Assembly (NCBI RefSeq): GCF_011752065.1
Contig: NZ_JAAIJY010000021.1
Span: 1 to 59,938, forward strand
Reading direction: 5' to 3'
Source of the DNA: Actinomyces sp. ZJ308
Lineage (GTDB): Bacteria > Actinomycetota > Actinomycetes > Actinomycetales > Actinomycetaceae
Length of the DNA: 59,938 nt
Part shown: positions 18,881-25,796 of the stretch, piece by piece
Numbering within the stretch: position 1 is the stretch's first letter
Layout of the letters: each line of letters begins with the position of its first letter
Translations under genes and position numbers: made by a program
Notes under the pieces: generated by a model
Databases searched by the model: none
Seen by the model: the letters and a program-made list of their open reading frames with translations, nothing else
What the model was told of the DNA's origin: nothing

Positions 18881-20233
18881 ATGACCCAGTCCACGGCGCC
18901 GTCCTCCGGGACGCCATCGGCCACCGCCCTCAGTGCCGAGGAGGTCGCCACGATCCGTGCCGACTTCCCCTACCTCGAGCGGCCCTCCCGCAACGGTGAG
19001 CCGCTGGCCTACCTGGACTGGGCGGCCACGAGCCAGAAGCCGGCCGGCGTCATCGCCACCGAGGCGGACTTCTACCGCACCTCCAACGGTGCGGCGGGGC
19101 GCTCGACCTACCAGCTCGCCGACGAGGCCACGGCCACCTTCGAGGACGCCCGCGACGCCGTGGCCGCCTTCGTCGGTGCGCGTGGCAGCGAGCTGGTCTT
19201 CACCAAGAATGCCACCGAGGCCATCAACCTCGTCGCCCTGTCCATCGGGCACGCGAGCCTGGGACGGCCGGCGGCCCATGGTGGCGGGCCCGCCGCGGCC
19301 GATGACCCGTCGCGGCGTCTCGTCATCGGGGAGGGTGACGAGGTCGTCGTCACGCGCGCAGAGCACCACGCCAACCTCGTGCCCTGGCAGGAGCTGTGCG
19401 CCCGCACCGGTGCGAGACTGCGCTGGCTGGACCTGACCGAGGACGGCCGCATCAACACCGCGACGCTGGATGTCATCACCGAGCGCACCCGCGTGCTCGC
19501 CCTGACTCACGCCTCCAACGTCACCGGCGCGATCAGCCCGCTCGACCTCATCCTGCCGCGCGCTCAGCAGGTCGGCGCCCTCGTCGTTCTGGACACCTGC
19601 CAGTCGGCCGCCCACCTCCCGCTGGACTTCCGCGCGCTCAAGGTCGCGGGCGTGGACGCCATGCTGCTCTCCAGCCACAAGATGCTCGGCCCCACCGGCA
19701 TCGGTGCGCTGGTGGCCACCGAGGAGCTGCTCGCGGCGATGCCGCCGGTGCTGACCGGAGGCTCCATGATCGAGGTCGTCACCATGGAGTCGTCGACCTT
19801 CATGAGCGGTCCGCCCCGCTTCGAGGCGGGCAGCCAGCCGCTGGCGCAGGCCGCGGGGTGGCGCACGGCCGTGGAGTACCTGGCCGGTATCGGCCTGGAC
19901 CGGCTCCACGCCACCGAGCAGGTCCTGACCCGGCATGTGCTCGACGGCCTCATCCAGACGCCCGGGCTGCGTCTGATCGGTCCGACCGGCACCAACGACC
20001 GCGTGGGCGTAGTCGCCTTCTCCATGGAGGGAGTCCATCCCCACGACGTCGGTCAGGTGCTCGACGCCGCCGGCGTCGCCGTGCGCACCGGGCACCACTG
20101 CGCCCAGCCCATCCACAAGCACTTCGGCATCCACGCCTCCTCGCGCCTGTCCTTCGGGGTCTGCTCGACGCCTGAGGAGGTGGACCGCTTCCTGTCCGCC
20201 ATCGCCGACGTCCGCCGCTACTTCCAGAGGTGA
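18881..20233 (+). CDS. sufS: Cysteine desulfurase SufS
   Basis: 450 residues. A PLP-dependent class V aminotransferase fold takes sulfur from cysteine for SufU. The PLP lysine lies in LLSSHKMLGPTGIGAL and the cofactor-binding His in RAEHHANLVPWQ. The catalytic Cys lies in RTGHHCAQPIHKHFG, the group II (SufS) loop. The region before the PLP Lys reads LVVLDTCQSAAHLPLDF, where many SufS have DGAQ. GGAAAGGC precedes the ATG; a 161-bp gap with a hairpin separates it from sufC. Its stop overlaps or abuts sufU. Confidence 0.95.
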   Translation: MTQSTAPSSGTPSATALSAEEVATIRADFPYLERPSRNGEPLAYLDWAATSQKPAGVIATEADFYRTSNGAAGRSTYQLADEATATFEDARDAVAAFVGARGSELVFTKNATEAINLVALSIGHASLGRPAAHGGGPAAADDPSRRLVIGEGDEVVVTRAEHHANLVPWQELCARTGARLRWLDLTEDGRINTATLDVITERTRVLALTHASNVTGAISPLDLILPRAQQVGALVVLDTCQSAAHLPLDFRALKVAGVDAMLLSSHKMLGPTGIGALVATEELLAAMPPVLTGGSMIEVVTMESSTFMSGPPRFEAGSQPLAQAAGWRTAVEYLAGIGLDRLHATEQVLTRHVLDGLIQTPGLRLIGPTGTNDRVGVVAFSMEGVHPHDVGQVLDAAGVAVRTGHHCAQPIHKHFGIHASSRLSFGVCSTPEEVDRFLSAIADVRRYFQR

Positions 20234-20235
20234 GT

Positions 20236-20712
20236 ATGAACGAACTCGACCAGCTCTACCAGCAGGTCATCCTCGACCACTCCCGTGAGCGTCACGGCTC
20301 CGGGGCGCTTGACGCCCCGGACGCCACCAGCCACCAGGTGAACCCGACCTGCGGTGATGAGGTGACGCTGGGGGTGCGCGTCAAGGACGGCAGGATCGAG
20401 GCCGTCGGCTGGGAAGGGGACGGCTGCTCCATCTCCCAGGCCTCCATCTCGGTCATGCACGATCTCGTCGACGGTGTGGACCTGGCCACCGTGGCCCGCC
20501 TCGAGGCGGACTTCAACACCCTCATGCACTCACGTGGCAAGGGTGTTGACGACGCCGTCCTGGACGACCTCGAGGACGGAGCCGCCTTCGAGGGAGTCTC
20601 GAAGTACCCCAACCGGGTCAAGTGCGCCCTGCTGGGGTGGATGGCCCTCAAGGATGCCCTGGCCAAGTCCGGCGTCGCCCTGCCCGCCGCCGAGCCGGCA
20701 GGCGCCGAATAG
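20236..20712 (+). CDS. sufU: SufU-type Fe-S assembly/sulfur-transfer protein
   Basis: 158 residues. Three Cys and one Asp that bind zinc in SufU are visible: NPTCGDEVTL, EGDGCSISQAS and KYPNRVKCALLGW. The SufU-specific insertion between the second and third Cys is present. In Gram-positive bacteria SufU accepts persulfide sulfur from SufS. The ATG at 20236 has AGAGG 5 bp upstream; an alternative GTG at 20230 would overlap the sufS stop (GTGA). Either start gives tight coupling to sufS. Confidence 0.93.
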   Translation: MNELDQLYQQVILDHSRERHGSGALDAPDATSHQVNPTCGDEVTLGVRVKDGRIEAVGWEGDGCSISQASISVMHDLVDGVDLATVARLEADFNTLMHSRGKGVDDAVLDDLEDGAAFEGVSKYPNRVKCALLGWMALKDALAKSGVALPAAEPAGAE

Positions 20713-20840
20713 CTCGATACGCCTCGGCACGTCGGCCTCTCGAAGCCGACTCACCGAGTCCCCGTCATCCCAGTTTCCCCTGTCCCCGCCATATCCCCAC
20801 GATCCTGAAGACTGAACTGCCGTAGAAGTAAGGAGAAGCC

Positions 20841-21233
20841 ATGAGTGAGAACCCCACCGGGGTGCCGGCCGCCGACAACCCCATGGCCGCCCAGCACGCA
20901 CCGGCCGCCGTCGCCAGCACCGAGGGCGTCGACGTGGCCGCCATCGAGGAGGCCCTGCGCGACGTCATCGACCCCGAGCTCGGCATCAACGTCGTCGACC
21001 TCGGCCTGCTCTACGGGGTATCGATCGAGCCCGACGGGACGGTCGTGCTCGACATGACCCTGACGACGGCCGCCTGCCCGCTCACCGACGTCATCGAAGA
21101 GCAGGCCCAGCAGGCCCTGTCCCTGCTTGCCGACAAGGTCCGCATCCAGTGGGTCTGGCTGCCGCCGTGGGGGCCGGACAAGATCACCCCCGAGGGCCGC
21201 GAGCAGCTGCGTGCCCTGGGCTTCAACGTCTGA
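20841..21233 (+). CDS. sufT: SufT-like metal-sulfur cluster assembly factor (DUF59/MIP18)
   Basis: 130 residues. A disordered Ala-rich start is followed by the DUF59 domain: IEEALRDVIDPELGINVVDL, GLLYGVSIEPDG, LTTAACPLTDVIEEQ and WLPPWGPDKITPEGREQLRA. The conserved Cys in the TAACPL motif is present. Members help maturation of Fe-S proteins and commonly close actinobacterial suf operons. TAAGGAG precedes the ATG. It is followed by a strong hairpin terminator at 21266-21315, marking the operon end. Confidence 0.92.
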   Translation: MSENPTGVPAADNPMAAQHAPAAVASTEGVDVAAIEEALRDVIDPELGINVVDLGLLYGVSIEPDGTVVLDMTLTTAACPLTDVIEEQAQQALSLLADKVRIQWVWLPPWGPDKITPEGREQLRALGFNV

Positions 21234-21265
21234 GCACCCGTCAGCGGAACACCTACCTCCTGTTC

Positions 21266-21315
21266 CTGAAGCGGCGCTCGCACCGGCGACTCTTCCGGTG
21301 CGCGCGCCGCTTCAG
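21266..21315 (+). terminator. suf operon terminator
   Basis: A 21-bp stem with one mismatch: CTGAAGCGGCGC.. (21266-21286) and its complement (21295-21315) around an 8-nt loop. It sits 33 bp after the sufT stop, before a convergent minus-strand gene, so it may serve both directions. Confidence 0.8.
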
Positions 21316-21379
21316 CAGGTGCGTGGCAGGGCGTCGGCCGCCGTCAGGACAGGTCCTCCTCGACGCCGAGGATCTACCT

Positions 21380-21754
21380 TCAGGTAGTCATGAGCCATAC
21401 TGCCGAGCCGATATGGATGAGCACGGCGAGTAGCGGCGGCGCCACATCACGAGGGCTGCGACTCATAACGACCATCGCATCGAACAGCTCAATGATCCCG
21501 GCGACCAGGAGCCAGGCGGCAGCCTGTCCCGGTAGCAGGAGAGCCACGGCTGCCGTTCCGATCCCGAAGGGCAGCGCCCTGGCGGCGTACATGCGTGCGA
21601 AGTACGTCGTTGCCTGACTGGGTCCCTCATCCTGCGAATGGGGTCCGATGTCCAGTGGCCTACCGGGCATTGCCTGCGGTCTCAGGAGGGCGACGCCGCC
21701 GAAGAACGCGGATCCCAGGGCAACGACTGCGTTAAGCACCATTAACCAGGTCAA
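21380..21754 (-). CDS. Small four-helix membrane protein, DUF4267-like
   Basis: 124 residues, mostly hydrophobic with about four membrane segments (near 3-24, 55-75, 78-95 and 105-122). YFARMYAARALPFGIGTAAV and ELFDAMVVMSRSP resemble DUF4267. The function is unknown. The start is read as TTG at 21754, because AGGAGG (complement of 21763-21768) sits 8 bp before it; an in-frame ATG at 21742 has no such site. It lies downstream of the TetR-DUF488 gene on the same strand. Confidence 0.7.
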   Translation of the reverse strand: MTWLMVLNAVVALGSAFFGGVALLRPQAMPGRPLDIGPHSQDEGPSQATTYFARMYAARALPFGIGTAAVALLLPGQAAAWLLVAGIIELFDAMVVMSRSPRDVAPPLLAVLIHIGSAVWLMTT

Positions 21755-21813
21755 GGGGAGAACCTCCTCATCGTGGGGAACAGGGGGGACGAGACGCGGA
21801 TATGCGGATGCAC

Positions 21814-22833
21814 TCAGGAAAGATCATCCTCGACGCCGAGGACCGCCTCGCGCAGGACGCGCGCGTGGCAGTGGACGTGATCGTGGCCGGCGAACAGGAG
21901 CGTTACCCGCCCTTCCAGCGCCTCGGAGCACAGGTGCTCGACGGCGGCAACGGTTTCGGGCCGCTCGGCCAGCTCGGCCCGGTAGGCGTCGACGAACTGG
22001 GGCCAGGGCAGCTCCCCGCTGTGGAATGCCCGGCGCAGCTCGGTCGTGGGGGTGGCCTCCTTGGCCCACTCGTCCAGAGCGGCGCGCTCCTTGGACACGC
22101 CCCGGGGCCAGAGGCGGTCCACCAGGACCCGCATTCCGTCCTCGGGGCTGGGCTCCTCGCGGATGCCCTTGAGGATCACGTTGTCAGGACAGGGAAGCCG
22201 CTCGCTCATACCGTCGACCGTACTCTCGTCACTGGCCGGTACGGCCGCATCAGCTCGTAGCGAGCCGAGCAGGCACAGGAGAGCGTCCATGGTGTCCTTC
22301 AGCGCTGTGGAGGAGTCGGTTTCGGCAAGCCATAGCGCGGCCTCGTTCATCGCTCCGGACAGGAGGTGAGCCACGGGCTCCACCGGCCTGGGAGCGAGGG
22401 TGCCGTCGCCCACGAGCTCGGCCAGGACCTCAGTCAAAAGTCTCTCCGAGCAGGCCCCATCCATCTCCTTCCACTCGCGCCATCCCAGCACCCTCGGCGC
22501 ATCAATGAGCATGATCTGCCGGGTCGCGGGATTGCTGTAGGAGGCGAGAAACGCCTCGCATCCTGCGATGAGCCCCTCCCAAGGAGTCGCGCGGGGCCGG
22601 GCCGCGGCCGCGACTCGGTCAGCGACCTCCTGCTGCACCTGCCGGACAACAGCCCGGAAGAGGTCCTTCTTACCGGCGAACTGGTGGTACAGCGCACCCT
22701 TGGTCATCCCCAGGGCCTCCACGACGTCGGACAGCCGCACCGAGGCATAGCCCTCAGCGGCGAAGCGCCGCCGCGCCTCGGAGATGAGCGCCGTCTGCGT
22801 CGCTGCGCGTTGGGCCTGACGATGTCCGGGCAT
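21814..22833 (-). CDS. TetR-family regulator fused to a DUF488 domain
   Basis: 339 residues from the ATG at 22833, which has GGAGGA just upstream (complement of 22837-22842); the upstream ATG at 22854 lies inside the operator. Residues about 10-60 form the TetR HTH (GYASVRLSDVVEALGMTKGA then LYHQFAGKKDLF). Residues 60-195 form a ligand-binding region (MLIDAPRVLGWREW). From about residue 209 a complete DUF488 domain follows: GMRVLVDRLWPRGVSKERAA, ELRRAFHSGELPWPQFVDAY and HVHCHARVL. These are usually separate genes. An internal ATG at 22209 could start DUF488 alone. Confidence 0.85.
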   Translation of the reverse strand: MPGHRQAQRAATQTALISEARRRFAAEGYASVRLSDVVEALGMTKGALYHQFAGKKDLFRAVVRQVQQEVADRVAAAARPRATPWEGLIAGCEAFLASYSNPATRQIMLIDAPRVLGWREWKEMDGACSERLLTEVLAELVGDGTLAPRPVEPVAHLLSGAMNEAALWLAETDSSTALKDTMDALLCLLGSLRADAAVPASDESTVDGMSERLPCPDNVILKGIREEPSPEDGMRVLVDRLWPRGVSKERAALDEWAKEATPTTELRRAFHSGELPWPQFVDAYRAELAERPETVAAVEHLCSEALEGRVTLLFAGHDHVHCHARVLREAVLGVEDDLS

Positions 22834-22850
22834 GCTTCCTCCGACGATTG

Positions 22851-22895
22851 ACATACTGAGAGTATGTGAAACACTCTGACATACCCATGGTATGT
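22851..22895. promoter_or_regulatory. Twin palindromic operators between tetR-DUF488 and VOC gene
   Basis: ACATAC-TGAGA-GTATGT (22851-22867) and ACATACCCATGGTATGT (22879-22895) are two perfect 17-bp palindromes with the same half-site, ACATAC, and centres 28 bp apart. They fill the divergent gap, so the TetR protein very probably binds here to control itself and the VOC gene. Confidence 0.8.
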
Positions 22896-22926
22896 GAATT
22901 GTTCTCCGAGACCCAGGAGGCCGGCT

Positions 22927-23361
22927 ATGCGCCTGCGAGACCGTTACCCGATCATCGTCACCGCCCAGAAGCAGGAGTCACGAGACTTCTGGGAGCGCTA
23001 CCTCGGTTTTCGCACCGTTTTCGACAGCATCTGGTTCACCCTCATGACGGACACGGGCAGCGGCGCGTCAATTGCCTTCATGGCACCGGACCACCCTTCC
23101 GCTCCGCCTGGACCGGATACCTTCACAGGACGCGGCATGTGCTTCGAGCTGGAGGTCGACGACGCGGCGAGCACCCACGCCGAGCTGACCAGAAGGGGAC
23201 TGCCGGTGACGTACCCGCTTACCGACGAGCCCTTCGGACAGCGTCGGTTCGGGTTCGCCGACCCCAGCGGGCTGTGGGTTGACGTCGTCGAGCAGATCGA
23301 GCCGGAGGCGGGCTACTGGAGCAGGTATATGCAGCGCGAGGACGGCAGCGATCCAGCCTGA
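22927..23361 (+). CDS. VOC (glyoxalase/bleomycin-resistance) family protein
   Basis: 144 residues from the ATG at 22927, with AGGAGG (22915-22920) 6 bp upstream. The VOC fold is visible: YPIIVTAQKQESRDFWERYL with GFRTVF, ELEVDDAASTHAELTRRGL, and the C-terminal FADPSGLWVDVVEQIEPE. The last Glu (VVEQ) is a usual metal ligand, but the first-strand ligand His is replaced. It may bind or modify a small toxic molecule that also serves as the ligand of the divergent TetR regulator (inference). Confidence 0.82.
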   Translation: MRLRDRYPIIVTAQKQESRDFWERYLGFRTVFDSIWFTLMTDTGSGASIAFMAPDHPSAPPGPDTFTGRGMCFELEVDDAASTHAELTRRGLPVTYPLTDEPFGQRRFGFADPSGLWVDVVEQIEPEAGYWSRYMQREDGSDPA

Positions 23362-23447
23362 TGACACCCAGCCCGCTTGAGCCGCGCCCATACGCTGGAT
23401 GACTGTGCTGAGAGGCGGGCGGGGCGGTGCTCATGATGCGCCGCCGG

Positions 23448-23560
23448 TACTGCACGAGGTCTGGGTGCTACTGGCCGGGAGGTGGGTGTACTCCACGAGG
23501 GGCGGGGTCCCGTGCAGTGCGGTCAGTCCCTGGCCAGTAGACCCCGAATCTCGTGGAGTA
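23448..23560. repeat. Nested palindromic intergenic element
   Basis: TACTGCACGAG (23448-23458), CTACTGGCC (23468-23476), TACTCCACGAG (23489-23499), GGCCAGTAG (23532-23540) and CTCGTGGAGTA (23550-23560) can fold into a long imperfect stem with an inner hairpin. The second and fourth are exact complements, as are the third and fifth. It lies between two convergent genes and may be a bidirectional terminator or a dispersed repeat. Confidence 0.7.
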
Positions 23561-23566
23561 GGCCTC

Positions 23567-24340
23567 CTAGTCACCCGTGCGCCACCGATCGATCGTGGCG
23601 AGGAACTCCCGTTCCAGGGCCTGGGCCAGGCGAGGATCGAGGTACTCGAGGCGGGCGATGAGATGGAAGAGCGACCGTACCGCCTCGGTGTCGACACTGC
23701 TCGCCAGGTCCTTAAGACGCGTAGGGGACAGCTGCGCCTCCAGGTGCGACACCGTGGCCCGTGCGCGCTGCTCTATCTGCGCATCCGACAGCTCGGCGGG
23801 ATCCTGAGAGTAGAGGGCCAGTGACTCGGCGTCGTGGCGGGGATCGGGATCGGTGAAGAGGAACTCGGCCTCCGGCGGCATCTGACCGCGGTAGCAGGCC
23901 AGGTCGGTCAGGTCCCGCTCCCTGCGCACGGCGGTGCGGGTGGACTCGTCCGGGGCTGCCTGCTCCATCCGGTCGAAGAAGGCCGCCATGCGCGGGGGCA
24001 TCGGCGAGACCGCCGCGCCGTTCCTGGCTCGCTCCAGCAGGCCGGCGAGCATGTCTCTCTGCCTGGTGACCTCGACCAGGTGCTCCTCGACAGCACTCAA
24101 CGCCCCGGCCAGGTCCTCGACGACGATCGCCTCGGACTCATCGAGAATACGTTTGATGGTCTCCAGGGACACACCGGCCTGCACCAGCCAGCGTATCCGG
24201 GACAGCCGGGCCACGTGCCCCAGGTCGTAGTCGCGCCACCCTCCGCGCTCGGCGGGGACCGGAAGCAGCTCGAGTGAGTGGTAGTAGCGCACTGTGCGCA
24301 CCGTGGTCCCGGTCAGCTCGGCGATCTCTGCAACGCGCAT
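23567..24340 (-). CDS. MerR-family transcriptional regulator
   Basis: 257 residues from the ATG at 24340, chosen because the MerR domain begins there (MRVAEIAELTGTTVRTVRYY then HSLELLPVPAERGGWRDYDL). The HTH/wing spans 1-70, followed by the dimerisation helix (LAGALSAVEEHLVEVTRQRD). The C-terminal 130 residues are helical with no Cys metal site, so it is not a metal sensor of the classic type. It is divergent from the DUF4178/SpeD/SpeE cassette and is the nearest candidate regulator for it. A longer reading to 24481 lacks coding character. Confidence 0.85.
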   Translation of the reverse strand: MRVAEIAELTGTTVRTVRYYHSLELLPVPAERGGWRDYDLGHVARLSRIRWLVQAGVSLETIKRILDESEAIVVEDLAGALSAVEEHLVEVTRQRDMLAGLLERARNGAAVSPMPPRMAAFFDRMEQAAPDESTRTAVRRERDLTDLACYRGQMPPEAEFLFTDPDPRHDAESLALYSQDPAELSDAQIEQRARATVSHLEAQLSPTRLKDLASSVDTEAVRSLFHLIARLEYLDPRLAQALEREFLATIDRWRTGD

Positions 24341-24463
24341 GGAGCCAGTCTCACACGGTCTCAGCGCATCGAGTCTCTTCCTGCCTGCTGTGGACGTCGT
24401 CGGCTGCTGCTCGGTCCGCCCGGGACTCCTTGGCGGGACGGGGCGATGGGGAGAACGATCCGT

Positions 24464-24492
24464 TTGCCGGGACCTGACCACGTTGCTACTGT
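24464..24492 (+). promoter_or_regulatory. Leaderless-type promoter P1 of the SpeD/SpeE cassette
   Basis: TTGCCG (24464-24469), 17 bp, TACTGT (24487-24492), then 6 nt to a GTG at 24499. The whole block is nearly the same as the one at 25414-25442, including the stretch CCACGTTGCTAC. Confidence 0.6.
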
Positions 24493-24498
24493 GCCCGC

Positions 24499-24582
24499 GT
24501 GATGACGGGCGGATCTGGCTTCAGCTGCGACAGTGTCGCGCAGCCCTCGCGTTGTCTCTCGCCGATGGGAGCGTTCTGGTGA
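24499..24582 (+). CDS. Possible 27-residue leader ORF coupled to DUF4178 gene
   Basis: A GTG sits 6 nt after the P1 -10 box, in the same relation as the speD-like start has to P2. It opens a 27-codon frame (begins VMTGGSGFSCDS) whose TGA overlaps the GTG start of the DUF4178 gene (GTGA). It may be a translated leader that couples expression, or a remnant of the duplicated promoter-start module. No homology is recognisable. Confidence 0.35.
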   Translation: MMTGGSGFSCDSVAQPSRCLSPMGAFW

Positions 24583-25328
24583 GCGGCACACGGGCCAACC
24601 TTCAGGTCGGCGAGATGCTTCAGGGAGGTGCCGGCAACCTGTCGGTCAGAGGCTGCCTGCTCTTCAAGGAGTGGGATGCCCAGGACCGCTGCTTCTACTA
24701 CTGGGAGGAGTGGCAGCTCATCGGCGCCAGCAGCGCCGACACCTGGGTCGAGCTCGATCACGACCCCGGCGAGGTCCTGTTCTACGAGCCTGTTCATCTC
24801 CAGGAGACGATTGAGCCGTGGGCCCTGGCCGTCGGCCAGCAGCTGCAGCTGACCATCAACGGCACTGTGCACCATGCCCTCGTCGAGGAGGTCACCACCG
24901 GCACGCTTGAGGAAGTCATCGGCTCGCCGGTGTGTCCGCTCAACATCGGCGAGACGATGACCTACGTCGAGCTGCGAGTGACCGACCCGGCCGGGGTGAC
25001 CAGCAGGCTGACCATCGACAGCCACCGGTTCCGTGACCTGCTGGCCTACCGGAAGACCACCTTGTCCACCGCCCAGCAGAGGCAGCTCTTCGGACGGGTC
25101 ATCTACAGCAGGAGTCCCGTTGGTAGCGGGGCGGGCCGGAATATCGGGTGCGCCCTCATCGGCGCGATCGTGAGTGTCGTGCTCGTCGTCGGACTGTTCT
25201 CCTCGTGCTCCAGCAGCGCCCGCTCCGGCGGTAGCGCCGACTCCACCAGCACCTCGGACACAGGCTCCTCACGGACCTACCGTCACCGCCCCGTCTACGG
25301 AGGCGGAGGTGGCGGCGTCGGCAAGTAG
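24579..25328 (+). CDS. DUF4178 domain protein with C-terminal membrane segment and Gly6 tail
   Basis: 249 residues from the GTG at 24579 (GGGAG 7 bp upstream; aligns with the start of the paralogue at 25793). The DUF4178 domain carries RGCLLFKEWDAQDRCFYYWE, EWQLIGASSADTWVELDHDP and GEVLFYEPVHL. A membrane segment lies near residues 189-207 (GCALIGAIVSVVLVVGLFSS), then a Ser/Thr-rich linker and the tail VYGGGGGGVGK. DUF4178 proteins occur with polyamine-type enzymes and DUF350 membrane proteins and are thought to act at the membrane. It is first of a probable five-gene operon. Confidence 0.8.
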   Translation: MSGTRANLQVGEMLQGGAGNLSVRGCLLFKEWDAQDRCFYYWEEWQLIGASSADTWVELDHDPGEVLFYEPVHLQETIEPWALAVGQQLQLTINGTVHHALVEEVTTGTLEEVIGSPVCPLNIGETMTYVELRVTDPAGVTSRLTIDSHRFRDLLAYRKTTLSTAQQRQLFGRVIYSRSPVGSGAGRNIGCALIGAIVSVVLVVGLFSSCSSSARSGGSADSTSTSDTGSSRTYRHRPVYGGGGGGVGK

Positions 25329-25413
25329 GCTCGGGCCTCAGCTGCAGGCAGGCGGGGGTCCTAGAGGTCCTTTCTCGGCCGCTCGGTGAGCTCGGATGGG
25401 GACATCGCCCCGT

Positions 25414-25442
25414 TTGGTGGGGACCGGCCACGTTGCTACCGT
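25414..25442 (+). promoter_or_regulatory. Leaderless-type promoter P2 before the speD-like gene
   Basis: TTGGTG (25414-25419), 17 bp, TACCGT (25437-25442), then 6 nt to the GTG start at 25449. It is a second copy of the P1 block and would give extra expression of the downstream four genes. Confidence 0.6.
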
Positions 25443-25448
25443 GCTGGC

Positions 25449-25796
25449 GTGAGTGCGGTGAGCCTGTGTTCCGTCAGCTACAAGATCAGCGGCGCAGAGC
25501 CGCATGCCCTCAACGACCTCCCCACTGTGGAGTCGGTGCTTCTCGACGCCGCCGGGAAGGCCGGGCTGACAGCCATCTCCACCGCTCACCACCGGTTCGA
25601 GCCCCAGGGCCTGAGCGCCGTCGTCATCCTCGCCGAGTCGCATATTGCCGCCCACACCTGGCCCGAGTCCGGTACCGGCTACGTGACCCTGACCAGCTGC
25701 CGCACACTGACTCCCACGCAGATCGAGACCGTGGGGGAGATGGTACGGCGGCGCCTGCGAGCCCGGCGAGTCACCAGCTCTGAGGTGACACTGTGA
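25449..25796 (+). CDS. S-adenosylmethionine decarboxylase-like (SpeD/SpeH) proenzyme
   Basis: 115 residues, slightly shorter than bacterial class 1B AdoMetDC (about 120-130). The self-cleavage site is present (ILAESHIAAHTWPE), with the Glu-Ser bond whose Ser becomes the pyruvoyl group, and the processing His (AHTWPE). A catalytic Cys is present in TLTSCRT. The upstream FEPQGLSAVVIL also matches the family. It would make decarboxylated SAM, the aminopropyl donor for the SpeE-like enzyme of the same cassette. The start is GTG 6 nt after the P2 -10 box. It overlaps the next gene by 4 bp (GTGA). Confidence 0.85.
   Translation: MSAVSLCSVSYKISGAEPHALNDLPTVESVLLDAAGKAGLTAISTAHHRFEPQGLSAVVILAESHIAAHTWPESGTGYVTLTSCRTLTPTQIETVGEMVRRRLRARRVTSSEVTL

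Noticed and set aside
24294..24578. A longer start for the first DUF4178 protein
   Set aside because: The added residues have no similarity to the paralogue, which begins at the equivalent GTG, and they would overlap the promoter and the MerR gene start.
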